Positions 1-13,488 of a stretch of 64,000 nt of DNA are shown here, in pieces (within the stretch, counting starts at the first letter, position 1; the number at the start of each line of letters is the position of its first letter). The notes beneath the pieces are model-generated. The model worked only from the letters and a program-made list of their open reading frames with translations. It was not told where the DNA came from and ran no database searches. The stretch is from Chrysomallon squamiferum. Lineage: Eukaryota > Mollusca > Gastropoda > Neomphalida > Peltospiridae. The DNA lies in assembly GCA_012295275.1 (NCBI GenBank), contig CM022671.1, forward strand, positions 1,819,832 to 1,883,831. Reading direction: 5' to 3'. Position numbers and translations under genes: made by a program.

Positions 1-3000
1 TCGACAATCATGTAACTCCATACCCTGCTGAACAAGCATCTTTCTGGCATGTGACTTTGTAATGTCCAGCTCTTCTCTGCTGTCACACAAATCAGAACTA
101 AAGAAAAATACAATGTATTTTTGTCATTCATGTATCACACTATTTAAAAAAACAACAACAAAAAAACTTGTACCGAGAAACAACAGAAATATATATATAT
201 CTATCTAAGTTAGTCATCAAAATCACACCTTTTAATTAACAATATTTATTTTTAAAACATTATTTCAGTTAAAAATAAATAACATAAATACATATATACA
301 CGTATAGAAACAATAATATCACTAAAAGAAAAACTCCAAGCATTTCTAATACACTTTATTGTACCAGTCAAATATGTTTCTAAATGTATATTTAGACATT
401 TTCTCAAAATATTATCTTACTGTAGTGACTGTACAGTTGACTGCAGCTCTAGACATCGTATTTCACTGACTGACAGAGATCTCTCCTGCTGATTCAACTC
501 CAGAGAAAGGCTTCTGATTTTTTCCTCACATTCTTTTATAGAGGTCAACAACAAGTCTTGCTCAGCTTCCATGAACTGAGCTGATTGTTTCAGTGACTGA
601 AAACAGAGCACAAATAATTTACAATCTCTATCTAAATATCTTTAATTGAAAACTATTTCAATTCAAAACTGTGTTACTTTTGTTACCAAAACAAGGATCT
701 TCCATTAAATAAATAATGATGTAGAAGTTACCAGTAAACAAAACTAACCACTGAATGATAATACTTAGGTTTTCACAAATAAGATATTTTTTAAGCTTTT
801 TTTTTTAATTAAACAGAGCTGATGTATAGTGCAATATAAAATTAAAATTATTATTATTAGGTCTGTTAAGCTGAGTGGGAATCAAAACGAACCATCATCT
901 CTTCTTCAAGGTTTTTAATGGTTTCTTCAAGTAATTGTTTCTCTCTGGCTTGTTTTTCTATCTGACATCTCTGTTGTTGAATAGTGTTCTGACAAACTTC
1001 CATGTCTTTTGTTAACAGATCTATGTCATGTTCTCTAAAGTCCAGAGTTCTTTGTAGATTAGTGACTGAAAGATTGGATCTATAATGAAAAATTGAAATG
1101 AAGGATCTTTAGTACTGTGGGATCTTTATAAATGTAGAATCAGTTTCAGAACAAAAACAATGATAAAAAGTTAAATCTCTTTACAATTATATTTAGAATT
1201 CCTTTCCTTTAGAGTTCATCTGGAATGCTGTAAATAAAAATTCACAATCAGCATGATTAGTATTTCACAATTTAATGAAAATTATGTGTGTAATTTGAAG
1301 ACAAAACAAAATTAAATAAAAAACTCAACCTTTTTAATTATGCTAAAATATACAGTGATATACAGTGATAATATCAGCAGTTTTTATAATAAAAAATTTC
1401 AAATGTTAAACTGTTTAATGACATGCATAAAAAAGCATTAATTTCTTAACTGTTAAAATACATATCTGACAAAAGATAGTTTACTTGGAAATATATTCTT
1501 CTAATTTTGCTTCAGCAGCCAGTCTTTTTAGCTCAACATCCTGCATTCTATAAAAAAAATATAAATAAATACAAATTCAAATAAAATTATGAAATATTAA
1601 ATCAGTATCCAGGAGAATTTATAAATGAAACAAGACACATAAAGTTTTGCATTAATAATACAATAGATACCATAATTATAAAATTACTGAATTGAAAAAA
1701 ACAAAATATAATTATTATAAATATCTTACAATTTCTTTTGTGTCTGTAGTTCTTTCTCTAACTCCAGGATTGCATTAGTGAGTGCCTGCTTTTCATCTAA
1801 TAATGATTTTTCCTTTTCTTGCTGGTCTTGTAGATATTTTGTCAAGATATTGTTTGTGAAAAGAAGATCTTGAATAGCTGGAGAAAATAAAATAATAATA
1901 ACAACATAAATAATTGAAACTTCATTATAGTAAAATACAGAATAAAACCTACTATCATTATTATTACTGTATACTAAAAGTACAGTTGAGTCCATTTAAG
2001 TAAAGCTGTATTCAAGCTTTTATTTTGCACAGATTTTCTGCCAGAATGTCACTATTAGCATCAGCCTAAAGCCAATGAAAGCAAATATACTAAGTCTCAA
2101 AGAAAATTAAATCAATCCACATGTTCTAGCAAAAGCTTGGTCATTCATGTTACTGATACATACATTCAAATTGTTTCAAAACAGCCATAAAGTGATCAAT
2201 GGATGTGTGTATGTATGTATGTACATATGTATGTGTGTACATATATAAACACACTTACAAACACAGGTAATAAATTTGTTTCTGAGCTAGCATCAATATG
2301 ATCAAACTATATATATATATTTTAATAATATGTTTAATAAGTGTGTTTGTAAATCCAGAACTATATCATACCTTTTCTGGCTGCCATCAGTTCTCTGTTA
2401 GCGTGGTGCACCATGAATGTTGTCTTTCTGAGATCTGAAGATGTTTCAGAATACAGTGCCTGCAACTACACACATACAAATATTTATATACTTATTAGTT
2501 TAATTAATGACAATTACAAGACATATTCAGTATTAATAATTAATTAATGATATTAAAATTGCAGAAAGAATTATAGAAATATAACAAAAAATAAAATATA
2601 TTTAAAATGACAATAACCAAAAATCTTAAATCAGATTAGACAGTTGTTTGTAAATATTTTCTGTGATTTTTAATATTAACACTAAAACTGTTAGGTTTCA
2701 TGAAATGAAACAATAAATGAAGTTAAAATCCTTTAGCAAGATAACTTATTATTGATTTTTTCAATAAAAAGGCTTAGTTTGACTGAAATATATGACAACA
2801 GACTTTTGTTCTTTCAGGATATTTTTACTTTAAAGCTGTATACATGCTATAATATTTCACCTGTTGAATATTGTTGTTTGATATTTCCACAACTTTTGTT
2901 AAATTTGAACATTTTTCTTCTAAGTCTTCATTCTGATGTTCTTGGTTTTGTCGATCTCTCTCCAACTTCTTCTGTGACTTTTGTAGAGCTACAAACTGTA

Positions 3001-6000
3001 TAAAGAAATGAAATATAATATAAATATAACATATAATACAAAAAATAAAATTGTAAAAAATATGATGGTAACAACTGTTAAAACAGATGTTGGACACATA
3101 TCCCTGTAACATTTCACGTTTTTTTAAACATACCTCAGTAAGGAGTCTTTTCCTCATATCAGCATTCTGAATTCCAACATGTCGAAGTTGCAAATGGGCT
3201 TCAGTGACAGAATTCTGAAGTTCACCCTAAATATGAAAAAATAAAAATAAATAAAAACATTTTTCCAAAATTCAAAAGAATGTTTGAATCGATCAAAATC
3301 TGAAGTGGACCAGGAACTGAAACATATAATCAAGATTCCAACTTTAAACAAGTGTCACATTTTGAAAAAAAACTCACTTAATACATTTCTGATACATACT
3401 AAGAATAAATGAAAAATGTTTGCTAGTTTTTCTGTCTGTACAGGAATATTTACTTTATTTTGTATTTAATAACAAACCTGTAACTTTTCTGTCTCTTCTA
3501 GTTTGTCAAGAATATCGCAGAACTCATTTAACTCAGCCTGCAGTTCTCTGACCATCTGCTGAGACCTTTCAAACTGTTCATGATAATTTGTTTTCTCGTA
3601 CTCTTCTTTCAACAGCTGGACCTTATTGTGCAGTAAAATACACAAAGTTATTTACATATCTATATAAGCATTTAAGACGAGTGAGAAATAGTTCTTAACC
3701 TTTTTAAAAATAATAAGAAAATGAATTTTTTTTATAGTTTATATGACAAAAAATGATTTTGAATTCTCTACCATCATATTTCTTCAATAAACATCTTACA
3801 GTTTAATAGTGAACTTGTACATAGACGACAAACTGGAATTAATTGTATTACCTCAACGGAGTGATTTTTCTCCAAAGTGACCAGCTGCTGCTCCAGGTTG
3901 TGACATGCAACTTCTAGGTTTGAATATTTATCATTAGATTGAGTAGAATTGGCTTTGAGATGAAAAATCTCTTGTTCTAGTTCAACAATCTGATGATTTT
4001 TATTTTCAATTATGTCTTGAAATTCTCTAACCACTTCAAAGTGCATTTTCTGCAGGAAGGAAAAAAAAGGAGAATATTTGGTAAATTGGTGTCTGATAGA
4101 AACTTTTTTATTATAATTTTTAAACTAATGTTATAATTACTTTTTGTTTTAAGCGTTGTCTGCCAACTTTAAGTAAACTTTTTATTATGACAAGAAAAAA
4201 AGATGCTGTTATTATTTATTTAAAACACTGTAAGGTTTAGTATTTTACAATAGTATTTTTTTTAATACTTCTAATAAGAATATGATAATGTAATGAATAT
4301 AAAATTAATGTACATAATTATTATTAAGTTACATTTTAGTTGGGCTCTACTATCCTTTCTTTAGGAATAAAAACAACAACAAAAAAAATCTAAAATATTA
4401 TGCTATATATCAATAGACAATACCTCCAGCTGTGATTTTTCCTCTTCAGTCTGTAGCTCTAATTCTTCCATCTGCTTTGTTTTACAGGTTAGTGAACATT
4501 TCAGATCTTTAATGATAGTTTTTAACTTGTTTCTCTCACTTTCCAATCGTCTGACATCAGAGCTGAGCTGAGTATTGCAGACAAGAACAGTGTCCAGCTG
4601 GTTAGCTATCACTCGGGGATGCTGACTTCGGACCTCAGCTGCTGTTAATCTAGCAAAGGAAAATAGTGAAATAAATATAAAAATAAATCATATAAACATC
4701 TGAATAACTTTTTTACACATTATAAAAGGCATTGCTAGACAGACAAAGTTAACTATTAAACTGTATTATTTAAAATTAAATTTGTGGTGGAAGTATTTAT
4801 CAACAGAATTTGATAAAATGAATGAAGAATTTATAAAAAAAAAAAAAAAATCAAACAGTAAAGATATTCATTATAATTAACAAGATCTTTTAAGTAGAAT
4901 AGCATAATACTAAAAAAAAAAAAAAATTCTGCACACAAGTTACCTTTTGCCTTGCTTTGACAAAATTTTCATTGGAGTCATAGATGTTTCTTTGGTGCTT
5001 GTACTACTGCTGTCTGTCATTGTGTACATATTACACAACTCTGGTTTCACCATGCTGCCATTATCCACCAATCTGATCAACTCAGTGGACACCTGTGCAT
5101 CTGTAGTAGTTCTCCTCAAAGGTGACACACCAGCATCCTTCACATCCGGACTAATAAACACTGTTTGTTCAACACTTGCTGCTGACTGAAAATTGGTCAT
5201 TAAAGGCTTGTCCACAACAGCCAGTCTATTAGCAGTTGTTTGGTTTTGGAACGAGTAATCTTCATCTGTATCATTGCTAACAGTAGGAACTGATGGTGCA
5301 CTTCCACTTACAGTCGAAGTGAAAAAGAGCACTTTGCTACAAGAAGTGTTTCCTGTAATGGTTTCTGGGGACTGAAGATTGGATGCAGATCCTGTGGAGG
5401 AAGCTACATCAGCTGATAAACCTTGATACTGGCTGAATAATTCTGGATCAGTTTCAATATTGTTGTTTGAGTTATAAGCTCCATATAACAAACACACAGC
5501 TGTCTTTTTTTTAAAATCAATGTCTGTTTGAGAAAATTCATTTTCTTCAGCCTGTAAAATGAAAAAATAATATTTTGGCTTAAGCAGATATAAATTATTT
5601 TTAAATAGTCAGCATATAAATCACCAAAATAAACAGTTTAACCATAAATTAACCATATACACTAACATGTGCTTTGTTCTCATTACAAATTTATTTTAAA
5701 CAGATTTAATTAGACTTTAAGAATTTCAATTAATTTTTGTCTGTCTCATTACAGTAAGGAAATACAAGAGAGCAGGGGAGTGACTGCCATTTCATTGTTC
5801 AAAAGGTCTTGCAACAACTGGCCATTTCAGTATGACTGAACTCTACAAATAGTGTAAACTGTTAAACATTAAAGAAATTATCTTTTAAGTAGCCAGAAGT
5901 TATTACTAACTATTAGCTAAGGACTCTCATCCGACAGTTTGGTTTATTCATATGTACACTGTATGAAGCATGAATGAATATTCATCATCATGAAAACATA

Positions 6001-7324
6001 TACATATGACATGTAAATAATAATTGTTGTTCAGTTATTACTGCAGGACATGAGTATTATATACAAATAGTGAAAATGCTTACAAACATACATATTAAAT
6101 ATAAATAAGAATGTTGTTTTTGTGATTATCATAGCAGTTTGTACAAACCTTGGATTCAGCTTCAATTTCTTCCACAGTTAGCCGTAAGATGGAATCAACA
6201 AACTCTTCAATTTTTTCATCTAGCTCATCATCATTTTCCTGAAGTTCATGATCTTTATGTAAATTATTATTACTATTTATTATAGTAAAATTTTCCTCAA
6301 ATCTCACCTACAAACCGGAAGAGAAATTGCATTAATTTTTATAATATAAATCCATCTAATTACTGTCATCTTTTATAACAAAATTCTGTTTTTAAGATTA
6401 TTTAGAGTGATAAGAAAATATTAGTGGCAATGTTTCCCTTGCAAATTTTTGTTTTATAAAGGTTCAAAAATTTCAAGCTGTAAAGATAAAATGTGGGATT
6501 ACTGCATTATTTTTATTCATACCAAATTGTAAAGATAAACATTAATTACTTTCTAAAAGACACCACCTTGATAATCCAATTAAAGAACATTAAGTATACT
6601 GAGACGATTTAACAAAAAATGTATAATAAATTCAGATGTAACAATACTTACAACTTTTTTAACTTTTACAATTTTGGATGTTTTTGGTTTGTCTTTCCCA
6701 GGAGTTATGGCTGAAACCAGATATTTATCTTTATACACAGAGATGGGAAGTTTTGATCTTCTGAAAACAAGGAAAACATTAACTTTAATAATGAAAAATT
6801 GAATGGATAATAAATTGTTTATTTAGAATTGTGTGAAATTTTAATATTACAGCTTTATAATTTAGTATAATTATGTATAATTTCACGATTTTGTTTTAAT
6901 ACTCTTTTTGATTTATATTAATAAAATTAAAAATATTATTTATAGAAAAAATATTACTTCACAGTCTTTTGAGATTTAATTATTTTTGGTGTCCCTGGTC
7001 TGGATAGTTTCACAGTTGTTGCTGGCTTGGATGGTGTTGATATATTCTGGTGATTAACATCACGCAATGGATTCCGAGCTGGACTAAACGAGGAAAACTG
7101 TGCACCAGTTATAGCCTGAAAAGGAAGCACATTCAACAATATTTATCAAAAAATAAAAACCTTCTACAATAAAATTTATGAAGTACGTATTCTGATAAAA
7201 GTTTAAAAACATGTTTACACCCTTTATATAAACTTGATATTGAACATTAAAATATGATCACCTTTTTATTTTGTAAATTTTCTTTTCTGTCAGTATTGCT
7301 TGTTGTCTGAAGAACTGTATCCAT
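1..7324 (-). CDS. Coiled-coil protein, 5' part of gene (3' end beyond window)
   Basis: Sixteen coding exons read on the minus strand: 7324-7262, 7115-6958, 6760-6652, 6307-6149, 5551-4944, 4649-4424, 4049-3852, 3621-3478, 3226-3134, 2995-2861, 2465-2372, 1877-1730, 1547-1485, 1079-893, 596-421 and 97-1. All junctions are GT-AG and phases agree, giving 886 codons without a stop. The ATG (7324-7322) follows a likely UTR acceptor at 7337-7336. The first ~365 residues are low-complexity, basic then Ser/Thr-rich, with TP/SP sites such as LSRPGTPK and GVSPLRR and an acidic helix near residues 110-160. The rest is almost continuous coiled coil rich in Glu, Lys, Gln and Leu. This layout (disordered phosphorylatable head, long coiled-coil tail) is common in spindle and centrosome proteins such as SPAG5/astrin, but I see no diagnostic motif, so no name is given. 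It is divergent from TMEM17. Confidence 0.82.
5859..6057 (+). repeat. Duplicate of TMEM17 intron 1/exon 2 boundary in neighbour's intron
   Basis: This stretch lies in the intron between the coiled-coil exons 6307-6149 and 5551-4944. It matches 9241-9420 in the same orientation with only scattered substitutions and a few small indels. The match covers the last ~170 bp of TMEM17 intron 1, its acceptor (..tgcag) and the first 11 bases of exon 2 (gacatgagtat), then stops. It is antisense to the host gene, so its acceptor is not read there. Confidence 0.9.
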
Positions 7325-7335
7325 TTTGCAGGTAA

Positions 7336-8517
7336 CTGATGGAAAATAACTAAAGACAATATAAATAAAGGTTTTTAATTCATTTGAATCACTAATATTT
7401 ACAATAATACTATATTGTTAGCTTTAGTCAAACTGTTACTCTCATATAATAACTTTTTTTTTTTTTTGTGTTAATGAACACAAAACAAAAAAAAACTAGG
7501 TTTTTAACTTTTTTGAAATTGTAACAGATTTTTAAAATGTTGATTTAAATATTAAAGCGTTTTTGCTGCTTATTCTTTTGTTATAATAGATAGTATAAAA
7601 AATGATAGTGTTACGGTAATTTGAAAATCAAATCACTGTAAATTTACTACAGTGAATTTAGAATCTAGAAGTTAAACAAATTTGCAACCCACGATCCTGA
7701 GAACAGACGAATTTTATTCGTTTAGAACTGACTTTAAACAAAAGAGTACTTAAATCCAAACTACTACTACATCTAATTTGAAACCACACCTTTAAGATTA
7801 CTTTGACACTATACTACTATGTTACATGTAAATACATGATGATACATCAGCACGTTTAAATTAAATACTAATTTTGAGATGTGTTTACTGTTTCACTTCT
7901 GCTCCATCGAACGCTTAAACTTGGCACACTTTCTTTTGATTGGTTAAGTTTGAGTTATTTTGTAAATTCCTCCATTTCACATAGTTCATGATTTGTTCAA
8001 AGAGGTATCACTTCCAGATACTTGGGTTTCATTTGCTCCGAAATTAAATAATTCAAAATATTCTTTAAATAATTAAATACGTTCTAAAATAAAGAATACA
8101 AATAAACTTTCTGCGTATCCTATGTAAAAATGTTCATACAAATGTTATCTGAGAATGAAAATACAAATGTCAAAATAATGATACAGTACAATGAGTATTA
8201 TGCATATACTGTAGTATACGTATATTTGTTGGGAAAATGTTTAAGATTTAATACAACTTCATGACGCAGAAACATCACATATTTTTAACGAAACTGAAGT
8301 TTGTTTAACATGTTACTATTTGTATTTATTTATTTAATGTTAAACACTGTGCAGTTATTATAAATTGATAAAACAATTTTTTATTGTCTGAATACATATT
8401 TCTATAGTTATTGTAACGGGTTTAATACATTATTTTCTAGTTAAAATTATAACAAAAATCTACAGTCAACGCTGACAGGTTTTTTCATGTTTATATCATG
8501 TGACATTCAGCGCCAAA
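7336..8517. promoter_or_regulatory. Shared divergent promoter region of coiled-coil gene and TMEM17
   Basis: About 1.2 kb separates the two start codons (7322-7324 minus, 8518-8520 plus). The coiled-coil gene's first coding exon seems to begin at 7335 after an acceptor, so a non-coding first exon should lie in this interval. A motif matching the inverted CCAAT box is at about 7940 (gattggtta). No TATA box placed well for either gene was seen, and there is no CpG-rich island. The call as a bidirectional promoter is inference from gene orientation only. Confidence 0.4.
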
Positions 8518-8782
8518 ATGGACGCTAAGTTTAGGAGGACGATGACAAATCTAACCGATGTTTTATTTCCAGTTAAAAAGGATGTCAGAGATCCACAGCG
8601 TGTCCAGTTGTTAAAAACAGGTTATTAATTTATTTTCTCAGTTTATTTCTAAATACATTTATTCTTATTTCTTGAAGTTTTGTGTTAGCATTTTGTTTTT
8701 ATTTAGGAATTTTGTATTACCGTATTAACTTGTTTCCGAAGTAAATCGGTGTTACACGTTTAAAAACAGTTTATTAATATAA

Positions 8783-8852
<70 letters not shown>

Positions 8853-10143
8853 ACAAACTAACATTTTGAAAATATTTAAAAACAAAGTACATTCCACTGA
8901 CATTTAAATGAAGAATGTTAAATCTGCGAATGTTTCAATGTTTGTGTTCAGTAATTTCACATTAACTTGATTAAATGATTTATGATCACTTTAAATATTG
9001 TTAAATATATATTTTATTTATTTTGAAGGATGTTTAGAATACGTTCTTGTAGTGAGTAAGATTAAAACAATATCATTTTATATTTTGCTCTTTATTTTTA
9101 GCATTTTTATTTTATTTTTATTTTATTTTAATTGTTGTTTTTTTTATGATTATTATTATTATTTAAAATGATAAATATTTTTTTAATATTTTTTATTTTT
9201 ATTTTTAATTTTTTTTAATTTTTAATTTTTTGCAGTTTATCTGTTAAACATTAAAGAAATTATCTTTTAAGTAGCCAGAATTTATTACTAACTATTACCT
9301 AAGGACTCTCTACTGACAGTTTGGTTTATTATGAAGCATGAATGAATAGTCATCGTCATGAAAACATATACATATGACATGTAAATAATAATAATTGTTA
9401 TTATTGCAGGACATGAGTATGTTACCAACCTCCCACTTCAGATGGCATTGTACTTTAATGTGTTCTATTCACCATTCTGGGTGATCAGCAGTCTTGTCAT
9501 TCTGGCAGCAAAAGTAAATTTGTATTATTACTATTATTATTACTATTTTATTATCTTCAAAAATAGAATTTTAAAACTCAATAATAATATAACAATAAAT
9601 ACATGAATTTGTGTGTAATATGTTTTATTACCAGATTGTGTTGGATTCTGACATAAATGTTTATATAATAACATTCTAAGAGAAGAAAGCATCAGCTGCT
9701 ACACTTTAGGCTAAATTTATGATTTGATGGTCTTCAGTTTTCTCTTTCATAATTTGTAGTCTTAATCATAGCTAAGGACCATATATCTGAAGCATAAAAT
9801 TATATTAAGTACATCATGAAATAGAATCCATATTTTCTTCAGAAAAAGGGTTCTTTTGATAATTCAGTAAGGCTTCTTCTGTATGTAACTGTCAGTAGAC
9901 AACAGAATATTATATACATCTTACATTCTTTGAATTACATTTTATAAAGTATTTATATATTCATTATCATTATCATTATTTTGATTGATTTTCAGTTTGA
10001 TTCTCTGGACATTCTTTACCAGATTATACTAACAGCCATATATATTGCCTACATCATCATAGAAATTATTCGTCTTTATCTAGGCTATGTTGGAAACCTC
10101 ATGGAGCGGGTAAGTCATTATAATTTTCATGTTATTAACTGTA

Positions 10144-10206
<63 letters not shown>

Positions 10207-10864
10207 GATCCAAATTACCTTATTTTCAGAATTAATATTAATTATAAAAACTAAATTAAAAAAAAATTAAAATTGAAAATTTATATTTTTCACAAATGAG
10301 ATATTGACAGTGTGTATTAAATAATAATATGTATGTGTGTGTGTGTGTCTGTTCATGACATAATACAGTACATATATGGTAATCAACTAGCAGGTGTTTA
10401 TGAAGTAATTTCATATAGCATGTTATGTGTAGATTAAAATACATTCATCAGATACCACTGTTGTGACTAAGGTGACAGATGAATACATTTTTTTAGATTT
10501 TCCAAACACAGTTAATAATTAGTAACTGCTGGGCTATTTCATCATACAGGTATATTTTTCCCAATCCAAATTTCAGGTTCCTGAGCTGGCTGGATTCTGG
10601 TTGCTGACCTTACTACTTCAGTTTCCACTGATAGCTGTATTGCTGTTCAATGAACAGTCAAAGATTCTTCCACTCGAAAGAGCAATGCACATCATCAAAG
10701 CCATGTTTATAGTTTTTGAAATGATCTGTGGTTATTTTGCAATCAGGATCATGGTCAATTATCAAGTGACTAAGTTTCATCTTCAGCAGTTTACTGATTT
10801 GAGCTTAGAAAAAATTGACCTGTCACCAGACACATATTATCCAGAAACAAGATACAACTGTTAA
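8518..10864 (+). CDS. TMEM17: Transmembrane protein 17 (ciliary transition zone)
   Basis: Four exons: 8518-8620, 9410-9513, 9996-10109 and 10577-10864 (stop 10862-10864). Phases are 1, 0, 0 and the protein has 202 residues; vertebrate TMEM17 has about 198. The protein carries the family's hallmark stretch IRLYLGYVGN followed by VPELAGFWLL and, later, the LPLE.A.HII block. Four membrane segments are visible, at about residues 45-68, 80-98, 110-130 and 145-165. TMEM17 is known as a component of the tectonic/MKS complex at the ciliary transition zone, where it helps gate membrane-protein entry into cilia. The ATG at 8518 is the first in the exon and gives the expected length. The last part of intron 1 and 11 bases of exon 2 are also found, duplicated, in the neighbouring gene (5859-6057). 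Confidence 0.93.
8789..8870. repeat. (TAA)n/(ATT)n microsatellite in TMEM17 intron 1
   Basis: Uninterrupted TAA units run into an inverted run of ATT units, so the locus is a near-perfect AT-rich palindrome that could fold into a hairpin. Confidence 0.9.
9241..9420 (+). repeat. Source copy of the duplicated TMEM17 acceptor region
   Basis: Counterpart of 5859-6057. It is probably the source, because here the acceptor is functional and leads into TMEM17 exon 2. The distal copy has an extra short insertion (around 5950-5965) and ends at the eleventh exon base. Confidence 0.85.
10145..10205 (+). repeat. (ATT)n microsatellite in TMEM17 intron 3
   Basis: About 20 uninterrupted ATT units start 36 bases after the exon 3 donor. 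Confidence 0.9.
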
Positions 10865-13275
10865 TGTTACAAATGTCTTATTTTACTTTCATCAGCTGAC
10901 AAAATATGCTGCTGATTTTCATTAACAAATTAGGAAATAACTGATTTGGCAAAATACCCCTAATGTCCAGGCACCAGATACTAAAATATAATAATAATCT
11001 GAAGCAAGTTCTCTCCAAAGAAACTGAAAATTGGTAGATCTGACATAAGACTAAGGTAGAGTGAAAGGTAGAGTGTTTAATCATTAAAAGACTTCCAGCT
11101 AACATATAGTTGACATATAAACAATAATCAGTTTATTTTCAAATTTAGAAAAAAATACCTTTTAAAATTAAGCAGGAGACCAGACACAAAGATGGAGTAT
11201 AATTAAAAGTGTTTAACTTGATTAAACTCTGGCTAGTCTAGTGATAACTTCTTGATTTCACAAACTAATGAAAACTACAGATCCACTCACTGTTTAATTG
11301 GATCCATATATTTTATATATAACAGAAATCTAACAGACTAATACAGATATATTTTAAAGACTCATAAAAACATAATTTTTAATTATATCAGTTATAAATT
11401 AGCACACTAAATGTGATACTATTTTGTAGTAGAAAAAAGAAAATCAAATGATTAAACTGTTTTTCTATTGCTTACAAAAGAAAGGAATCTTTTAAATGTA
11501 CATCTTTAAATTCAGTTCCATTTCAGTTTTAAAAAAGCATTATTTGTGCCTTAAATTATCTGTATGTGTTCAAATATTGGAATAAAAATATTGATTCATT
11601 TACTGTATTTATTAAAATAAGCACCTGTGATACTGTCATTTCTGATTAGGAAAATATGTAATATGTGCATGTTAATTGTAAGTAATCGATGTGTACATTA
11701 AAGATCTTTCATTTCCATATCCAAAATTGAAAATAAACTATTCCAAAGATTAACAAAAAAAAAATGAAATGCCTTGAATTATAAAGAGCTAAATGAAGAA
11801 AAGTAAATATTTTTTTTAATAATGTTATATAAACCTTTATTTTAATTTTTAAATTTTTTTTTTTTAATGAATGTGAAAATTGTTTCAGTAATTTATATTT
11901 ATGACTCACACAGTTTAAATAGACATGAACTGCATCTAAGTATTACATTTTTCATTTGACCAGATGTGGTGTAGTATGTATAATGTATACGACAGATTAA
12001 AGTTACATACAAATATGATCATAACAGTTAAATAAATTTATGAGTTTGGGATTAAAATTTTGTAAGTTTAGGTTTCAGAAATTTCAGATGTCAAGCATAA
12101 TTTAGAAAAGTAAATATTTTTGTTTAGTTAGTTATATTATTTTGATATTAATTATCATAGGTTTTTGTTATTTATAATTTAGAAGAAAAAAACCCAATAT
12201 ATATGGTTTTTTATTTGTTGTATTTACTAATTTTTTATTATTTATGGAAATATTTGAGCTAAACACTATAATGAGAAATAGCAGTTTGTTGATTGAGCTT
12301 TGTTTATATAAATCAGCTGTCTACATTAACTTAACTGTGTTTTTCATACAGTAGAATGATAGTAATTTGACCAGTGTGGTGATGTGATTGAGTATTTAAA
12401 CTGATCTCTTTATATTAACTAAAATGTTTTAGTCATCAAACATAACTAATGGTGGCATATTCAGCTATATCAATCATGAAGGTGAGATTTAATTGAAATA
12501 CATGTCATAAAACCATGCACAAATTACTTCAGTTACCTTTGTAAATTATTTATAATCATGTGTTTTTACCCTATTATGGAAAGTACTGAAGCATTTCCAA
12601 AAATCCTTTATCTGTAAATAATATTGTGTCAAAAGTACTTTGATGTTTACATTTTATTCATTTATTATTTTTATTTTTTTTTTTTTATTTTTATTTTTAT
12701 AATACGATTCATTAGTCATTATAGTATCATATCAGAATCTTGATAGTTTTATTTATGTTAGACATTAATTTTACTAAATATAAATATCAAGATTATAGTT
12801 CTATATATTTTGTATGGTTGGTGTTAATATTAAAATTCTGCTCTATCATAGCATATTGATGTAAAGTTATTTATTATGTAGAATAAATGCATAATATAAA
12901 TAAAATACTAAATGTTTTTTGTTTATTTTATTAGAAGTAATTACAGTTGAAAATAGTAATAACTTGATAATCATTAAGGGTGAAAGTGTGCATTTTGACA
13001 ACAATTAAAAAGTACAAAAACATGAAACAAAAAAGAGGAGAAAAGACAACAAAAACACATGCACACACAAAGGGGAAAAAAAAGCCACAAAAAGAAAATA
13101 ACTAATCCACTCTTACATACATAAAATTAAAGAACAGCCACTGAGCTAAAATAATGATAAATAAATAAATAAGTAAATAAATGATAAAATAAGACTAAAA
13201 CAAAAACATCAACTAAACAACAACAACCAGCATATAACAATTATATTAACAGTGTCTTCAACTGTTAAACAACAA

Positions 13276-13276
<1 letters not shown>

Positions 13277-13324
<48 letters not shown>

Positions 13325-13335
13325 GATGATAATAA
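13277..13335 (+). repeat. (AAT)n microsatellite
   Basis: Run of AAT units with a short imperfect tail, in intergenic DNA between TMEM17 and the receptor gene. Confidence 0.9.
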
Positions 13336-13478
13336 TAATATCTAGAATGAAAAGTGTTCGATTAAATTTTAAACGTGCACTTCATGACTCTTATCATGTG
13401 TTTTGCAGTTACTCGTATATTGACTCTAAAGTCGTTCAGTTATTCACTAACTGTCCCAGATTGGATTCTAAGTCGGCG

Positions 13479-13488
13479 TATATAAAGA
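13479..13488 (+). promoter_or_regulatory. TATA-like box upstream of the GR-like gene
   Basis: The sequence tatataaaga sits about 1.5 kb before the receptor ATG, in a locally less AT-rich stretch. It could drive a transcript with a long A-rich leader or an unseen 5'UTR intron. In DNA this AT-rich, chance occurrence is quite possible. Confidence 0.2.

Noticed and set aside
7700-7960. Possible tRNA or small RNA gene between the divergent genes
   Set aside because: No cloverleaf or paired A and B boxes were found; the sequence is ordinary AT-rich promoter DNA.
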